DNA from: Lactonifactor sp050944855
Lineage (GTDB): Bacteria > Bacillota > Clostridia > Lachnospirales > Lachnospiraceae
Assembly (NCBI GenBank): GCA_050944855.1
Contig: JBMNRU010000002.1
Location: 124,001 to 188,000 of the forward strand
Length of the DNA: 64,000 nucleotides
Reading direction: 5' to 3'
Positions 17,745 through 26,134 of this stretch are shown piece after piece. A program made the translations under genes and the position numbers. The notes below the pieces were generated by a model. That model did no database searches. It had not been told where the DNA came from and saw only the letters and a program-made list of their open reading frames with translations. The stretch's first letter is position 1, and every line of letters starts with the position of its first letter.

Positions 17745-18521
17745 TTACGCCAAATAATTCTTCATGCTCTTCAATGCATTTTTCTCCAGTCTGCTGACCT
17801 GTGCCTGAGAGATGCCAATTTCTTTGGCTACTTCCATCTGTGTCTTTCCCTGATAAAACCGCAGTTCAATAATGTACCGTTCCCGCTCTCCCAGACATTT
17901 CATGGCCTCCCGAAGAGACAGATCTTCAATCCAGTTATCTTCCCGATTCTTCTGGTCGCTGATCTGATCCATGACATACAGCGTATCGCCCCCTTCTGTA
18001 TACACCGGTTCATACAGACTTACCGGACTTTGGATTGCATCCATGGCATAGACGATTTCTTCTTTGCCGATCCCGATCTCTTCCGCGATCTCCGCAATGG
18101 TGGGCTCCCGCAAATTTCTTTTTACATAGTTTTCCTTTGCGTAAATTGCTTTATAAGCAATATCACGAAGGGAACGGCTGACCCGGATACTGTTATTATC
18201 CCTAAGATAACGGCGGATCTCTCCGATGATCATAGGAACAGCATAAGTAGAAAACTTCACATTTAACGTGGTATCAAAATTATCAATGGCCTTCATCAGA
18301 CCGATGCAGCCTATCTGAAAAAGATCATCTACATTTTCGTTACTGTTGGAAAATCGCTTAATTACACTTAATACTAATCTTAAGTTACCCTTAATATATA
18401 ATTCTCTCGCCTCTTTATCACCCTGCTTAATGCGCACAAACAACTCTTCTTTTTCTTCGTCCGAAAGTACCGGAAGCTTTGATGTGTTCACGCCGCAGAT
18501 TTCAACCTTATTAAGTGCCAT
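17745..18521 (-). CDS. sigG: Sporulation sigma factor SigG
   Basis: This 258-aa sigma-70 family protein has region 2 (LRLVLSVIKRFSNSNENVDDLFQIGCIGLMKAID in parts, residues ~47-80), region 3 and region 4.2 (GKTQMEVAKEIGISQAQVSRLEK). The N-terminal KVEICGVNTSKLPVLS is typical of the late forespore factor sigma-G. Length equals the Bacillus protein (about 260 aa). The start follows TAGGAGGATTC. In Bacillus sigG directly follows sigE; here sigE is 7.6 kb upstream on the same strand, with accessory genes between. This is a strong marker that the host sporulates. Confidence 0.95.
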   Translation of the reverse strand: MALNKVEICGVNTSKLPVLSDEEKEELFVRIKQGDKEARELYIKGNLRLVLSVIKRFSNSNENVDDLFQIGCIGLMKAIDNFDTTLNVKFSTYAVPMIIGEIRRYLRDNNSIRVSRSLRDIAYKAIYAKENYVKRNLREPTIAEIAEEIGIGKEEIVYAMDAIQSPVSLYEPVYTEGGDTLYVMDQISDQKNREDNWIEDLSLREAMKCLGERERYIIELRFYQGKTQMEVAKEIGISQAQVSRLEKNALKSMKNYLA

Positions 18522-18554
18522 AGTAAGAATCCTCCTAGAATTATTTTCTAATTA

Positions 18555-18584
18555 AATGATTCTCACTATCCAAAAAGGCTATGC
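18555..18584 (-). promoter_or_regulatory. Possible sigma-F-type promoter of sigG
   Basis: On the coding strand GCATA (18580-18584), a 15-bp spacer and GAGAATCATT (18555-18564) resemble the forespore consensus GYWTA-N15/16-GGNRANAHTR, with seven of ten -10 positions agreeing. It is placed 34 bp upstream of the start. Sigma-F control of sigG is established in Bacillus; this site is a weak match. Confidence 0.35.
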
Positions 18585-18653
18585 GTTTTCTCCGGAAATT
18601 TAATAAAGTTTTAGTCCTTGACAAAATACATTTTTCTGCTTAAAAAAAAAAAA

Positions 18654-19298
18654 TCAGTTTCGCTCTAAAAATGGCTGAGCTGCATGTACATTGAAAAAAT
18701 CAATCAGAGGGCCCATAAAAAATGCCGTGATCACAGTTCCAATCCCGACTACCTGTGTCAGACTTATCCAATCGCCTCCTGCCATAAAATGGAGAATACT
18801 TCCTATCGCAATGCAGACCAGATCACTGATAATACGGCAATACTTAAACTGCCCGATCTTCCAGGTTTTCGAAACGATCAGCGCTATGGCATCATAAACA
18901 GATACACCCAGATCTGCCGTAAAATAAAAAGCCGATGCAAAGCACATGGTCACAATGCCGATCAGTAAAAGCAGCAGCCGTCCTCCCACCTGCAGATCCG
19001 GCAAAGCCCGTGTCAGTAATTCCAGCGTATATTGCGCTACATAACCAAATACCGTCATATTGATCACTGTGGCCAGGCCCAGATAATGCCTATCTGCAAC
19101 CAGACTAAACAACAGCAGCACCGCACTGACGATCACATACAGTGTCCCAAAACCGATGGGAATCATCCGATCCAGACCGCTCATCATGGTCTGATAAGGA
19201 TCCACACCAAAGGCTGCCCGTTTAAAAAAGCCCACGCTGATTCCGCATACCAATACTCCCAATACGCTCATGAGGATTCTTCTGTTTCTTTTTTCCAT
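18654..19298 (-). CDS. YczE/YitT-like integral membrane protein
   Basis: This 214-aa protein has about five hydrophobic segments. It shows the pattern of the YczE/YyaS family: GFFKRAAFGVDPYQTMMSGL near residues 24-42 and a second copy, ADLGVSVYDAIALIVSKT, near 127-144, which suggests an internal duplication. The function of the family is unknown; some members are linked to antibiotic biosynthesis loci or proposed as transporters. A run of 12 A bases directly follows the stop on the + strand. It sits alone between sigG and the VanZ fusion gene. Confidence 0.75.
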   Translation of the reverse strand: MEKRNRRILMSVLGVLVCGISVGFFKRAAFGVDPYQTMMSGLDRMIPIGFGTLYVIVSAVLLLFSLVADRHYLGLATVINMTVFGYVAQYTLELLTRALPDLQVGGRLLLLLIGIVTMCFASAFYFTADLGVSVYDAIALIVSKTWKIGQFKYCRIISDLVCIAIGSILHFMAGGDWISLTQVVGIGTVITAFFMGPLIDFFNVHAAQPFLERN

Positions 19299-19410
19299 TC
19301 TGTATTCCTCCCGAAACTGTCATAAATCCTGTACCATTATACAAATACCCTATCGGGATTGCAATGATAAAATTAGGTTTTTTCTGCGTTGACAGTTTGA
19401 AAGGATCCTG

Positions 19411-20937
19411 TTATTTTGCTGCGTCTATCAGCTTCTTTGTATCCATCCAGCGACCCTCCTGTGTGCTCCCCATAACCACACTGATATATAAGTGACCATT
19501 CTTTCGGGCCGCCCCTACCAGACAGTTTCCGGCCTCGCCGGAATAACCTGTTTTCAGCCCGATCATATCCGGATCATAATAGCTACTATCTGTATGTAGC
19601 ATTTCATTGGTATTCTGATAAGTCACATCGGTTCCATCTGCAAAAATGCACCGTTTAGATGGCGATGCAGCAATACGGGCCAATTCTTCATCCCGCATAA
19701 AAGCCATAGCCAATATGGCCATATCCCGGGCAGTTACAGTCTGCCCAGGAGCGTCATACCCATCCGGCCTTACAATATTACAATTCTCTGCTCCTAAATC
19801 CTGAGCTAATTGATTCATAGCATCCACAAATTTTTCTATGGCTGCATCCATTTCCAGATTCATATCCCCGGCAAGACATCTGCCTCCATGGACAGCCAGC
19901 GTGTACGCCGCATCATTTCCGGAAGGTAATAACAAAGCGTATAAAAGTGTTTCCACATCCAGACGATTTCCTTCCTGAAGCCAGGCTACGGAAGCATCCG
20001 TATAGACTTGATGAATTTCCAGTCCTACGGTTACTTCTTCCTCCATATCGCATACGGAACGTACCGTAAGAGCCGTCAGAATCTTTGTGGTACTGGCCGG
20101 AGCAATAGGTTCTTCTCCTCCCTTTTCAAACAAAAGTGCACCGCTTTCTCCATCGATCAGACAGGCATGGGACGCGTCCACTTGTACATCCAGTTCCTGC
20201 CGCGCGGCACTTTCATCCAGCAAAATTGGCAAAACATCTCCTTCTTTTGTATCTGTCTGTAAAAAATGGTGTCTGAGTCCCATCCCCGATAACATAACAA
20301 AAATCAGCGAAAACAAAATGAGTCCTGTACAAGACAGCATTTCTGCCTTCTTCTGTCTCGCCAAAATGGCGGCATTTTCCGTTCCTCTTAATCGTTTTGC
20401 CTGAAACAGGGATAATAGATTCGGAAACAGAATACCCGCCAAAGAATATATGCCGTAACCTGCCAGAGTTCCCACTGTATTCAACAGCAGATCATCCACA
20501 TCGGTTCCCCGTATAAGAAATAACTGAAGAAATTCAATAATAAAAGAAATCGTCAGTCCCACCTTGGCTGTTTTGTACCATTTTCTGTACCTGGCTGAGA
20601 GCAGGGGCAATGCCATTCCCATGGGGATAAATAACAACATATTTCCAAAGAAATTCACCGGTGCACTTGTCACGGTGCTCAAAACCCGAAATGGAATTAG
20701 ATTGATATCCTGTAAAGACAAACGCAGCGTATATCCTCCAAATGTAGGAGATACTGTCTGCGAAAACAAGAAAGACAGATAGCATCCCAGCATGGTGTAT
20801 ACGATCCAGAAACAGCAGGAACGTCTGATCCGCATATTCTTATCCTTTACAAAAATAATGGCTCCGGTTATGACACAGGCGCACACTCCGCCCAGACAAT
20901 AGGGCAAGAGCTCCCATAGATAACTCAATAGATACAT
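19411..20937 (-). CDS. VanZ-like membrane domain fused to an S11 D-Ala-D-Ala carboxypeptidase
   Basis: This 508-aa two-part protein has residues ~5-180 as a VanZ-like membrane region with several helices (NLIPFRV; NFFGNMLLFIPMGMALPLL; EFLQLFLIRGTDVDDLLLNTVGTLAGY). After one more helix near 200-218 comes a complete penicillin-binding DD-peptidase domain. Its motifs are S282-T-T-K285 (SxxK), S339-G-N341 and K462-T-G464. The catalytic domain would be outside the cell, trimming peptidoglycan pentapeptides. VanZ is linked to low-level teicoplanin resistance. I do not know this fusion as a named enzyme. An upstream terminator isolates it from the sensor kinase gene. Confidence 0.85.
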   Translation of the reverse strand: MYLLSYLWELLPYCLGGVCACVITGAIIFVKDKNMRIRRSCCFWIVYTMLGCYLSFLFSQTVSPTFGGYTLRLSLQDINLIPFRVLSTVTSAPVNFFGNMLLFIPMGMALPLLSARYRKWYKTAKVGLTISFIIEFLQLFLIRGTDVDDLLLNTVGTLAGYGIYSLAGILFPNLLSLFQAKRLRGTENAAILARQKKAEMLSCTGLILFSLIFVMLSGMGLRHHFLQTDTKEGDVLPILLDESAARQELDVQVDASHACLIDGESGALLFEKGGEEPIAPASTTKILTALTVRSVCDMEEEVTVGLEIHQVYTDASVAWLQEGNRLDVETLLYALLLPSGNDAAYTLAVHGGRCLAGDMNLEMDAAIEKFVDAMNQLAQDLGAENCNIVRPDGYDAPGQTVTARDMAILAMAFMRDEELARIAASPSKRCIFADGTDVTYQNTNEMLHTDSSYYDPDMIGLKTGYSGEAGNCLVGAARKNGHLYISVVMGSTQEGRWMDTKKLIDAAK

Positions 20938-20979
20938 AGATAACTCCCCTTTCTGTCATATTTTGCACATTGAGTATAG

Positions 20980-21024
20980 CAAAAAAAGAGAAGCAAAAGC
21001 TTTTTCCAGCTTCACTTCTCTTCT
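20980..21024 (-). terminator. Terminator after the sensor kinase gene
   Basis: On the coding strand AGAGAAGTGAAGCT pairs imperfectly with AGCTTTTGCTTCTCT and is followed by TTTTTTT. It lies 26 bp after the kinase stop and ends the two-component operon. Confidence 0.75.
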
Positions 21025-21049
21025 TTATGCGCATCATATAAAACTCGCT

Positions 21050-22642
21050 TTACGTCCGGGCTAAAAAAGCTGCATCCGGGCCAGACATCCCTGCGGAAAG
21101 CACCTGTACATATCCTTCGTCCTGAAAATAGGAATTCCACAGCAGATCATCATACTGAAGAATAAGCTTTTTGGCGATCTCCAAACCTTTCCCCCGTCCC
21201 AGACCTTTGGTTGTGGTTCCCGCATGTACTCCCCTATGCTGCACCTCATCCCGTACCTGATTCCAGATACGGATACTCATACAGCCGCTTTGCTCCCGAA
21301 TGGTTACCTCTACTTTTTTCTCCTCTGTACAGATAGCCTCTTCCATGGCGTTGTCCAGAAAGATTCCCAGAATCCTGGACAAATCTGTCATCTGATAAAA
21401 CTGCCGGAAATAGCTGCCGTCCATCTGGGTCTGCAGCCGCAGATCAATTCCCTGCTCCATTCCCTGCATACATTTATAGTAGAAGAATGCCCGCAGCGGT
21501 TCATTTTGAATTTCCTGCAGCTGTACATATAAATCGTTGGTCTTCAATTCCTGACCGGCAAAGGGAATAATATGCTCTCTGTAATAAACCTTCATCTCTT
21601 CATCCTGACTTCTCTCTACATATTCTCCCATAGTAAAAAAGATATTTTTCAGATCATGCTTCATGGCACGCAGATTGTCCAGATTATTGGCAAGCCGACT
21701 ATTATAGACAGACATCTGCTCTCTGTGCACCTCTTCCTGCAGAAGATGCTCTTTTAATTTCACGCTGTTTAACACCATACGTACGGTCAGCATCTGACTT
21801 CCCAGAATGATCACCGCAAAAATATTGATCACTTCCTCATAATAATACCAAAATCCCAGAAGCATCCGGCTCGCCCCTAAAAGGAACAGCAAAAAAAGAA
21901 TTCCACATACGCCAAAGGGCATCCAAAATGTATAACGACTCAATTCTTTATACTTCTTTCCATAATGGGTAAGCTGGACAAAATATGCATGAAACAGGCG
22001 GTTAATGAAAGCAAAGCATCCGGCCAGAACAAAAAGCAGAATTCCTGACATGACAGTCAGGATCAAAACCTTGACAAAAGCTGCCGGCTGATAGCGATAC
22101 AAAATCCGGGCATAGATCGGATACCATACCCGGTCGAATATGGTACTGAATAAGAAATACCCGGCAAGCCCGGCCATAAAACATAAAAAACAGGAAACAC
22201 TGTTCTCGATCACCTTCCCCATCCGCCGTTTTACAATAACACAGAGCAAACTCCACAAAATCAAAAAGAGAAACAGAATCTTCATACCCAAAAATCCCAT
22301 TCCGCCTCTTAACCAGGAAACCGCCAGCGCTAAAAAACAAACATCACTGATGGTAATAGGAAGATAATGGATCAGATACATTTCCGCCGCCGTAGTCATA
22401 CCGCACAGATAAAAAATAGCCAGACTGCTTCCCATCTGGGACAGATAGGGCAATACACCCATTCTGCCGCAAATGACTGCAATTCCCGCCATAACTACCC
22501 AGAAAATGGATTCCATAACAGGGATATCTATCTTAGACCATACGATATAAACGGCAATCATAATTCCGAAAATAAGCAGATCGTTCACTGCCGGCGCGGC
22601 AATATTCTGATACCAGTTTAAGAACGCTGTGATATAAGCCAT
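21050..22642 (-). CDS. AgrC-like sensor histidine kinase (GHKL ATPase)
   Basis: This 530-aa protein has around six to seven hydrophobic segments in residues 15-290 and a cytoplasmic C-terminal kinase. The phosphoacceptor box KHDLKN (His near residue 329), the N box DNAMEEAI and a glycine-rich GLGRGKGLEIAKKLI are visible, the pattern of the AgrC/ComD class that senses peptides. Its ATG lies inside the 3' end of the LytTR regulator gene (25-bp overlap) behind GGAGAAAT. No agrB or agrD-like peptide gene was found nearby, so the signal is unknown. Confidence 0.87.
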   Translation of the reverse strand: MAYITAFLNWYQNIAAPAVNDLLIFGIMIAVYIVWSKIDIPVMESIFWVVMAGIAVICGRMGVLPYLSQMGSSLAIFYLCGMTTAAEMYLIHYLPITISDVCFLALAVSWLRGGMGFLGMKILFLFLILWSLLCVIVKRRMGKVIENSVSCFLCFMAGLAGYFLFSTIFDRVWYPIYARILYRYQPAAFVKVLILTVMSGILLFVLAGCFAFINRLFHAYFVQLTHYGKKYKELSRYTFWMPFGVCGILFLLFLLGASRMLLGFWYYYEEVINIFAVIILGSQMLTVRMVLNSVKLKEHLLQEEVHREQMSVYNSRLANNLDNLRAMKHDLKNIFFTMGEYVERSQDEEMKVYYREHIIPFAGQELKTNDLYVQLQEIQNEPLRAFFYYKCMQGMEQGIDLRLQTQMDGSYFRQFYQMTDLSRILGIFLDNAMEEAICTEEKKVEVTIREQSGCMSIRIWNQVRDEVQHRGVHAGTTTKGLGRGKGLEIAKKLILQYDDLLWNSYFQDEGYVQVLSAGMSGPDAAFLART

Positions 22643-23370
22643 TTACGGATTTCTCCTTTCATTCGGAAAGAACAGGGAATCTGTATCCCATTTGCCAGAC
22701 GGATCATCCCGTTTTCCAAATCGGTAATATACCGTTTATTCACCAGAATACCTCTGTGACAACGAATAAACTCCTCACCCAGCAGTTCACTCACATGTTC
22801 CATCGTATCCCGTACCGTAATAGCCGAATGATCTGCCGTATGGTAAGTAATCCCGTGAGAAACCATCTTCTCGGTCTCCACATAAGTAAGCTGAGCCACA
22901 GACAGTCCCAAGGTTTCTCCCAGACCCAGATGCAGCCTGATTTCTGCCTCTTCCTTCTGCTTTGGCGGCATCGCATTACAGGCCATACGGATGTACTTTC
23001 CGAAACCATTTCCAAGAGCTTTCATATCTGTACTTTTTTCCAGAAATCCAAACGGTTCCACACCGCTTTTTAATACCTGCAGCGCCATTTCCTGATGATT
23101 CGTCACAAAGACAATTTTATGTTCTGCGTTCTCCGCTTTCAGCTTTCTTGCAATATCGATTCCATTTAAGCGGCCCGATCCAAAGTCCAGATCCAAAAAG
23201 CACAAATAGGAACCGGGATTTTGCCCCAGAAACTGGAACAATTCCTTCGCATCCTGCGTTACGGCAGCGATCCGTGCATCCAGACGCCCTTTTTGAATCT
23301 CTTCTGCTATCCTCTCAGAAGCCAATTTTAAGATGAACGCATCATCGTCACATAATATAATCGAAATCAT
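22618..23370 (-). CDS. LytTR-family response regulator
   Basis: This 250-aa protein has an N-terminal CheY-like receiver (acidic pocket DDDAFIL near residues 8-14, phospho-acceptor Asp in CFLDLDFGSG near 58, Lys region VTNHQE near 93). A C-terminal LytTR DNA-binding domain covers ~150-245 (LLGEEFIRCHRGILVNKRYI). It pairs with the overlapping AgrC-like kinase downstream. LytTR regulators usually bind paired direct repeats upstream of exported or cell-wall genes. The VanZ-carboxypeptidase gene just downstream is a possible but unproven target. Confidence 0.88.
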   Translation of the reverse strand: MISIILCDDDAFILKLASERIAEEIQKGRLDARIAAVTQDAKELFQFLGQNPGSYLCFLDLDFGSGRLNGIDIARKLKAENAEHKIVFVTNHQEMALQVLKSGVEPFGFLEKSTDMKALGNGFGKYIRMACNAMPPKQKEEAEIRLHLGLGETLGLSVAQLTYVETEKMVSHGITYHTADHSAITVRDTMEHVSELLGEEFIRCHRGILVNKRYITDLENGMIRLANGIQIPCSFRMKGEIRKWLISQRS

Positions 23371-23405
23371 AGGATACTCCTTCCCGGCTTCCTTTAGGCC
23401 GCCAG

Positions 23406-24302
23406 CTATCCTTTATACAACCGTGAATGCAAAAATTTCTTCACTGACGGAAAGTCTACTTCCATAAGAATCACACTGAAGATCATCATAACTGCTCCGC
23501 CATAAGCCCGGGGCAGCAGCACTTCTCCTGCCAGGAAATATGCCACAATGGCAGAGAAAATAGGTTCCAGGCAAAAAATCACACCCACATGGGAAGCGCT
23601 GGTATACTGCTGTGCTCTGGTCTGTACCAACAGCGCAACGGCTGTACAGATCACAGACAGAAAAGCCACAGCCCCTGCCACCTGGAAACTTTGGGGCATC
23701 TTCGGTGTCTCGATCAAAAATGACAGTATCGTGCAGTACAGTCCCATAAACCCAAAAAGGAACACGGACAAATGAAAGGCCTTGATCTGCTCCTTTTTCA
23801 GAGACGTCTCCATAAACATCAGATAAACGGAGGCAAAACAGGATCCGCAAATGCAGATGATATCACCTCGGGCTATCTGAAATTGTGCATCCAGTGTAAG
23901 AAGCGCAATTCCCACTGTACAAATGACAATTGCCGCTAACAGCTTCTTGCTGGGTTTCTCTCCTTTAAAAATAAATGCCAATATAGGAATAAATAAAACA
24001 GACAGAGAACAAAGAAAGCCTGCATTGGAAATACTGGTAAACTTTACGCCAAAAGTGGAACAGGTATAAACGCCCAGCAGCAGCACACTGATTCCTGCCG
24101 CGTGCAAAATGGTAGTCTTATTCACTCCCTTTAGTTTAGGAAAGGCAAAAATAACCGTCAGCAAAAATGCACCAAAAAAACGGCAGGCATTCAGGGTAAA
24201 CGGCCCCATTTCCGTCAATGCCACATCCATCATAAAATAAGACAACCCCCACGTCATTGTTACAAAAACCAGAGCAAGATCGGCTTTTACCTGTTTGTTC
24301 AT
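23406..24302 (-). CDS. EamA/DMT-family transporter
   Basis: This 298-aa membrane protein has about ten hydrophobic segments and two EamA repeats. The N-terminal repeat opens with LALVFVTMTWGLSYFMMDVAL; the second holds EPIFSAIVAYFLAGEVLLPRAYGGAVMM. The substrate cannot be told from sequence; family members export amino acids, nucleobases or drugs. An ATG at 24302 with AAGGA close by is used; a GTG at 24314 is the alternative and adds four residues. A terminator-like hairpin separates it from marR, so it is probably transcribed on its own. Confidence 0.82.
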   Translation of the reverse strand: MNKQVKADLALVFVTMTWGLSYFMMDVALTEMGPFTLNACRFFGAFLLTVIFAFPKLKGVNKTTILHAAGISVLLLGVYTCSTFGVKFTSISNAGFLCSLSVLFIPILAFIFKGEKPSKKLLAAIVICTVGIALLTLDAQFQIARGDIICICGSCFASVYLMFMETSLKKEQIKAFHLSVFLFGFMGLYCTILSFLIETPKMPQSFQVAGAVAFLSVICTAVALLVQTRAQQYTSASHVGVIFCLEPIFSAIVAYFLAGEVLLPRAYGGAVMMIFSVILMEVDFPSVKKFLHSRLYKG

Positions 24303-24353
24303 GTGTTCCTTCACACCTTTCTCATACTGTACTTAGCTTTTCCTTCTACACCA

Positions 24354-24401
24354 AAAATAGTTCGGCTGCCTAACAATATTTTAGGTCTGCCGAACTATTT
24401 T
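24354..24401 (-). terminator. Terminator-like hairpin after marR
   Basis: AAATAGTTCGGC at 24355-24366 pairs with GCCGAACTATTT further right, with inner CCTAA and TTAGG arms continuing the stem, and T-rich sequence follows in both directions. It lies just after the marR stop. The symmetric CCTAA/TTAGG core also makes it a conceivable operator for eamA. Confidence 0.6.
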
Positions 24402-24402
24402 G

Positions 24403-24879
24403 TCAACTCTTTTCCAATTCCGGAATCAAAATTAATTCCGTAAATCTGTCCATAATTTTGTAAAAGATCTCCATCTCCTGTTCTGTGAATTCCCGGCGGA
24501 GTGTTTCGGTATTGTATATGACCGTTTTCATATCATAATTCTTATGCGCAAGGCTGAGCATATTTCCCAGCTCTGTGACATGGCAATGAAGCGTTTTCGC
24601 ATTATTGCCCTCTTTCCGCTTTTCTATAAAACCGCGTTTCTCCAGCTTTTTTACAATTTCAGACACCGTAGCCTTTGTTTTATGCCAGTCGGACGCAATC
24701 TGTGTGACCGTTATACCCGGATGATCCGCAATATACGTAAGAATGTGTATCTCCACCATATTGATTTTATCGCCCGTCCCATAATCCCGGACAGATTTCA
24801 GATAATCTCCGCACATGATGGTAAATCGATACAAAATATCCGCCTTTTCATTTAACTTATTATTTTCACTGTTTTTCAT
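24403..24879 (-). CDS. MarR-family transcriptional regulator
   Basis: This 158-aa winged-helix regulator has recognition region GITVTQIASDWHKTKATVSEIVKKLEKRGFIEKRKEGNN in pieces near residues 55-95, including the wing. MarR proteins are dimeric repressors often released by small ligands or oxidants. I use ATG 24879; a TTG at 24891 that overlaps the previous stop is the alternative start. It is in an operon with the siroheme protein immediately upstream, so that gene is a likely target, with a TGCCGGCA palindrome in the shared promoter as a candidate operator. Confidence 0.85.
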   Translation of the reverse strand: MKNSENNKLNEKADILYRFTIMCGDYLKSVRDYGTGDKINMVEIHILTYIADHPGITVTQIASDWHKTKATVSEIVKKLEKRGFIEKRKEGNNAKTLHCHVTELGNMLSLAHKNYDMKTVIYNTETLRREFTEQEMEIFYKIMDRFTELILIPELEKS

Positions 24880-24884
24880 ATTTT

Positions 24885-25817
24885 CTAACAAATATCCTTA
24901 TCCAGAATTTCCTGCTTTCTCTCTAAAATCTCATCGGAAATAAGCTGTGCTTCTGCCTTCTCAAAACCAATGCGCTCCACCGTCTGCGCAAATCTCTCCC
25001 TGAGCTTTCCCTGTTCTTTGTACAGCAAAATGGCCTTTTCTATGACAGACAGCACTTCATCCTCAGAGCTAAAAATCTTGCTCAGTTTTTTTCCTTTTAT
25101 CTGCTTCCTTCCCCATCTGCCGCCGATATATATCTGATATCCATTCGTTCTGCCGGTCAGGGCATCGAAATAACAGTTTCCCACGCATCTGCCGCAATGA
25201 AGACACTCATCCTTATCAATCGCAAGTACCTTTTCTGACACTTTCGCCACGTCTGCCGGACAATTTTTCTCCACGCCACATTTCTTGCAGCCCCTGCATT
25301 TTTCCGCATCAAAATCATAAAACATCTGTCCCATAATTCCCAGATCATTGAGATCCGGTTTGACACAATTGTTGGGACATCCTCCTACCGCAATCTTAAA
25401 CTTATGAGGAAGATTCACTTCCTTGTATCCTTCAAAAAAACGATCATGAATCCTTTCCGCAAGTGCCTGCGTATCGATCAGACCAAAACGACAGGTAGTT
25501 CCTTTACAGGAAACGATGGGACGTACTTTGGGGCCGGTCCCTCCGGTTGTCAGTCCGGCTTTTGCAATATAGGCACAAAATTCATCAATCTTTTCATAAG
25601 GTATGCCCTGTACCTCAACACACAAACGGGAGGTAAAAAGCACAATCCCATTGCCATATAATCGGGCCGCCTCACCGATTGTTACCTGCTGCTCTGCGGT
25701 AATCTTACCACTCTTCGTAAGCACTCTGCCGGAAAAGCAATCTGTACCTTTATTACGCAGAAATCCTATCCCTTTCACTCTTTTTTCGTCTTCCTTACTC
25801 ACTGTTAATGCTGCCAT
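24885..25817 (-). CDS. AsrC-like siroheme/4Fe-4S reductase subunit with ferredoxin domain
   Basis: This 310-aa protein resembles anaerobic sulfite reductase subunit C. Residues ~10-90 form a ferredoxin-like half domain. CKGTTCRFGL near 104-113 and GGCPNNC near 149-155 are the cysteine pairs that bind the siroheme-coupled 4Fe-4S cluster. Residues ~170-215 carry two further 4Fe-4S motifs (CRGCKKCGVEKNC, CLHCGRC). It would reduce sulfite or a related oxyanion in the cytoplasm. The usual AsrA and AsrB electron-transfer subunits are not adjacent, so donor and true substrate are open. It is followed by marR in the same transcript. Confidence 0.8.
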   Translation of the reverse strand: MAALTVSKEDEKRVKGIGFLRNKGTDCFSGRVLTKSGKITAEQQVTIGEAARLYGNGIVLFTSRLCVEVQGIPYEKIDEFCAYIAKAGLTTGGTGPKVRPIVSCKGTTCRFGLIDTQALAERIHDRFFEGYKEVNLPHKFKIAVGGCPNNCVKPDLNDLGIMGQMFYDFDAEKCRGCKKCGVEKNCPADVAKVSEKVLAIDKDECLHCGRCVGNCYFDALTGRTNGYQIYIGGRWGRKQIKGKKLSKIFSSEDEVLSVIEKAILLYKEQGKLRERFAQTVERIGFEKAEAQLISDEILERKQEILDKDIC

Positions 25818-26133
25818 GTTTTTTCATTCCTTTCTTAAGGCGGTCATCCCACCTGCACCTTATGAAAATTCACATCCGCAGCATCCGTGACTTCGGTTAC
25901 ATTTTCTGTTATAAATAGAATACCACCTGCCGGCAAATAGGTAAAGAAATCTAACAAAATATCTTTTCGCAAATTTTATCCATATGCGAAAACATAGAGA
26001 AGCGTACGGTACGGACAAAGCAAAGTGCTGTGAGAAATCGTCTCTTTTTTTACAGTATGAACGCTCCGGAATCTTTATATTCCGGCATTTTCATCCGGAA
26101 AAAAAATGGGCTGTGTGTGCGCAGCCCATTTTT
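25818..26133. other. 316-bp intergenic region between sigE and the AsrC-like gene
   Basis: Besides the sigE terminator at its right end and the AsrC-like promoter at its left, it contains a 7-bp hairpin, CCGGAAT (26066-26072) with ATTCCGG (26079-26085). No reading frame, tRNA or recognisable RNA was found in the middle part. Confidence 0.6.
25917..25945 (-). promoter_or_regulatory. Promoter of the AsrC-like/marR operon with a palindrome in the spacer
   Basis: On the coding strand TTTACC (25940-25945), a 17-bp spacer and TATTCT (25917-25922) form a sigma-A-like promoter about 100 bp before the start. The spacer contains the 8-bp palindrome TGCCGGCA (25928-25935), a possible operator for the co-transcribed MarR. 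Confidence 0.5.
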
Positions 26134-26134
26134 T
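26099..26134 (-). terminator. Terminator of the spoIIGA-sigE operon
   Basis: AAAAATGGGCTG and CAGCCCATTTTT form a 12-bp stem with an 8-nt loop, followed on the coding strand by a run of T. Its right arm touches the sigE stop codon. Confidence 0.85.

Noticed and set aside
18642..18653. Phase-variable poly-A tract
   Set aside because: The 12-A run lies just outside the stop codon of the YczE-like gene, so slippage would not change the protein.
24885..25817. Nitrite reductase NirA/NirB
   Set aside because: The size and the two C-terminal ferredoxin motifs fit AsrC-like proteins better. The long siroheme reductase halves of NirB are absent.
25978..26060. Small RNA with terminator on the + strand
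   Set aside because: There is a T run after TCGTCTC, but the preceding stem is weak and interrupted and no promoter was seen. Not enough to call.
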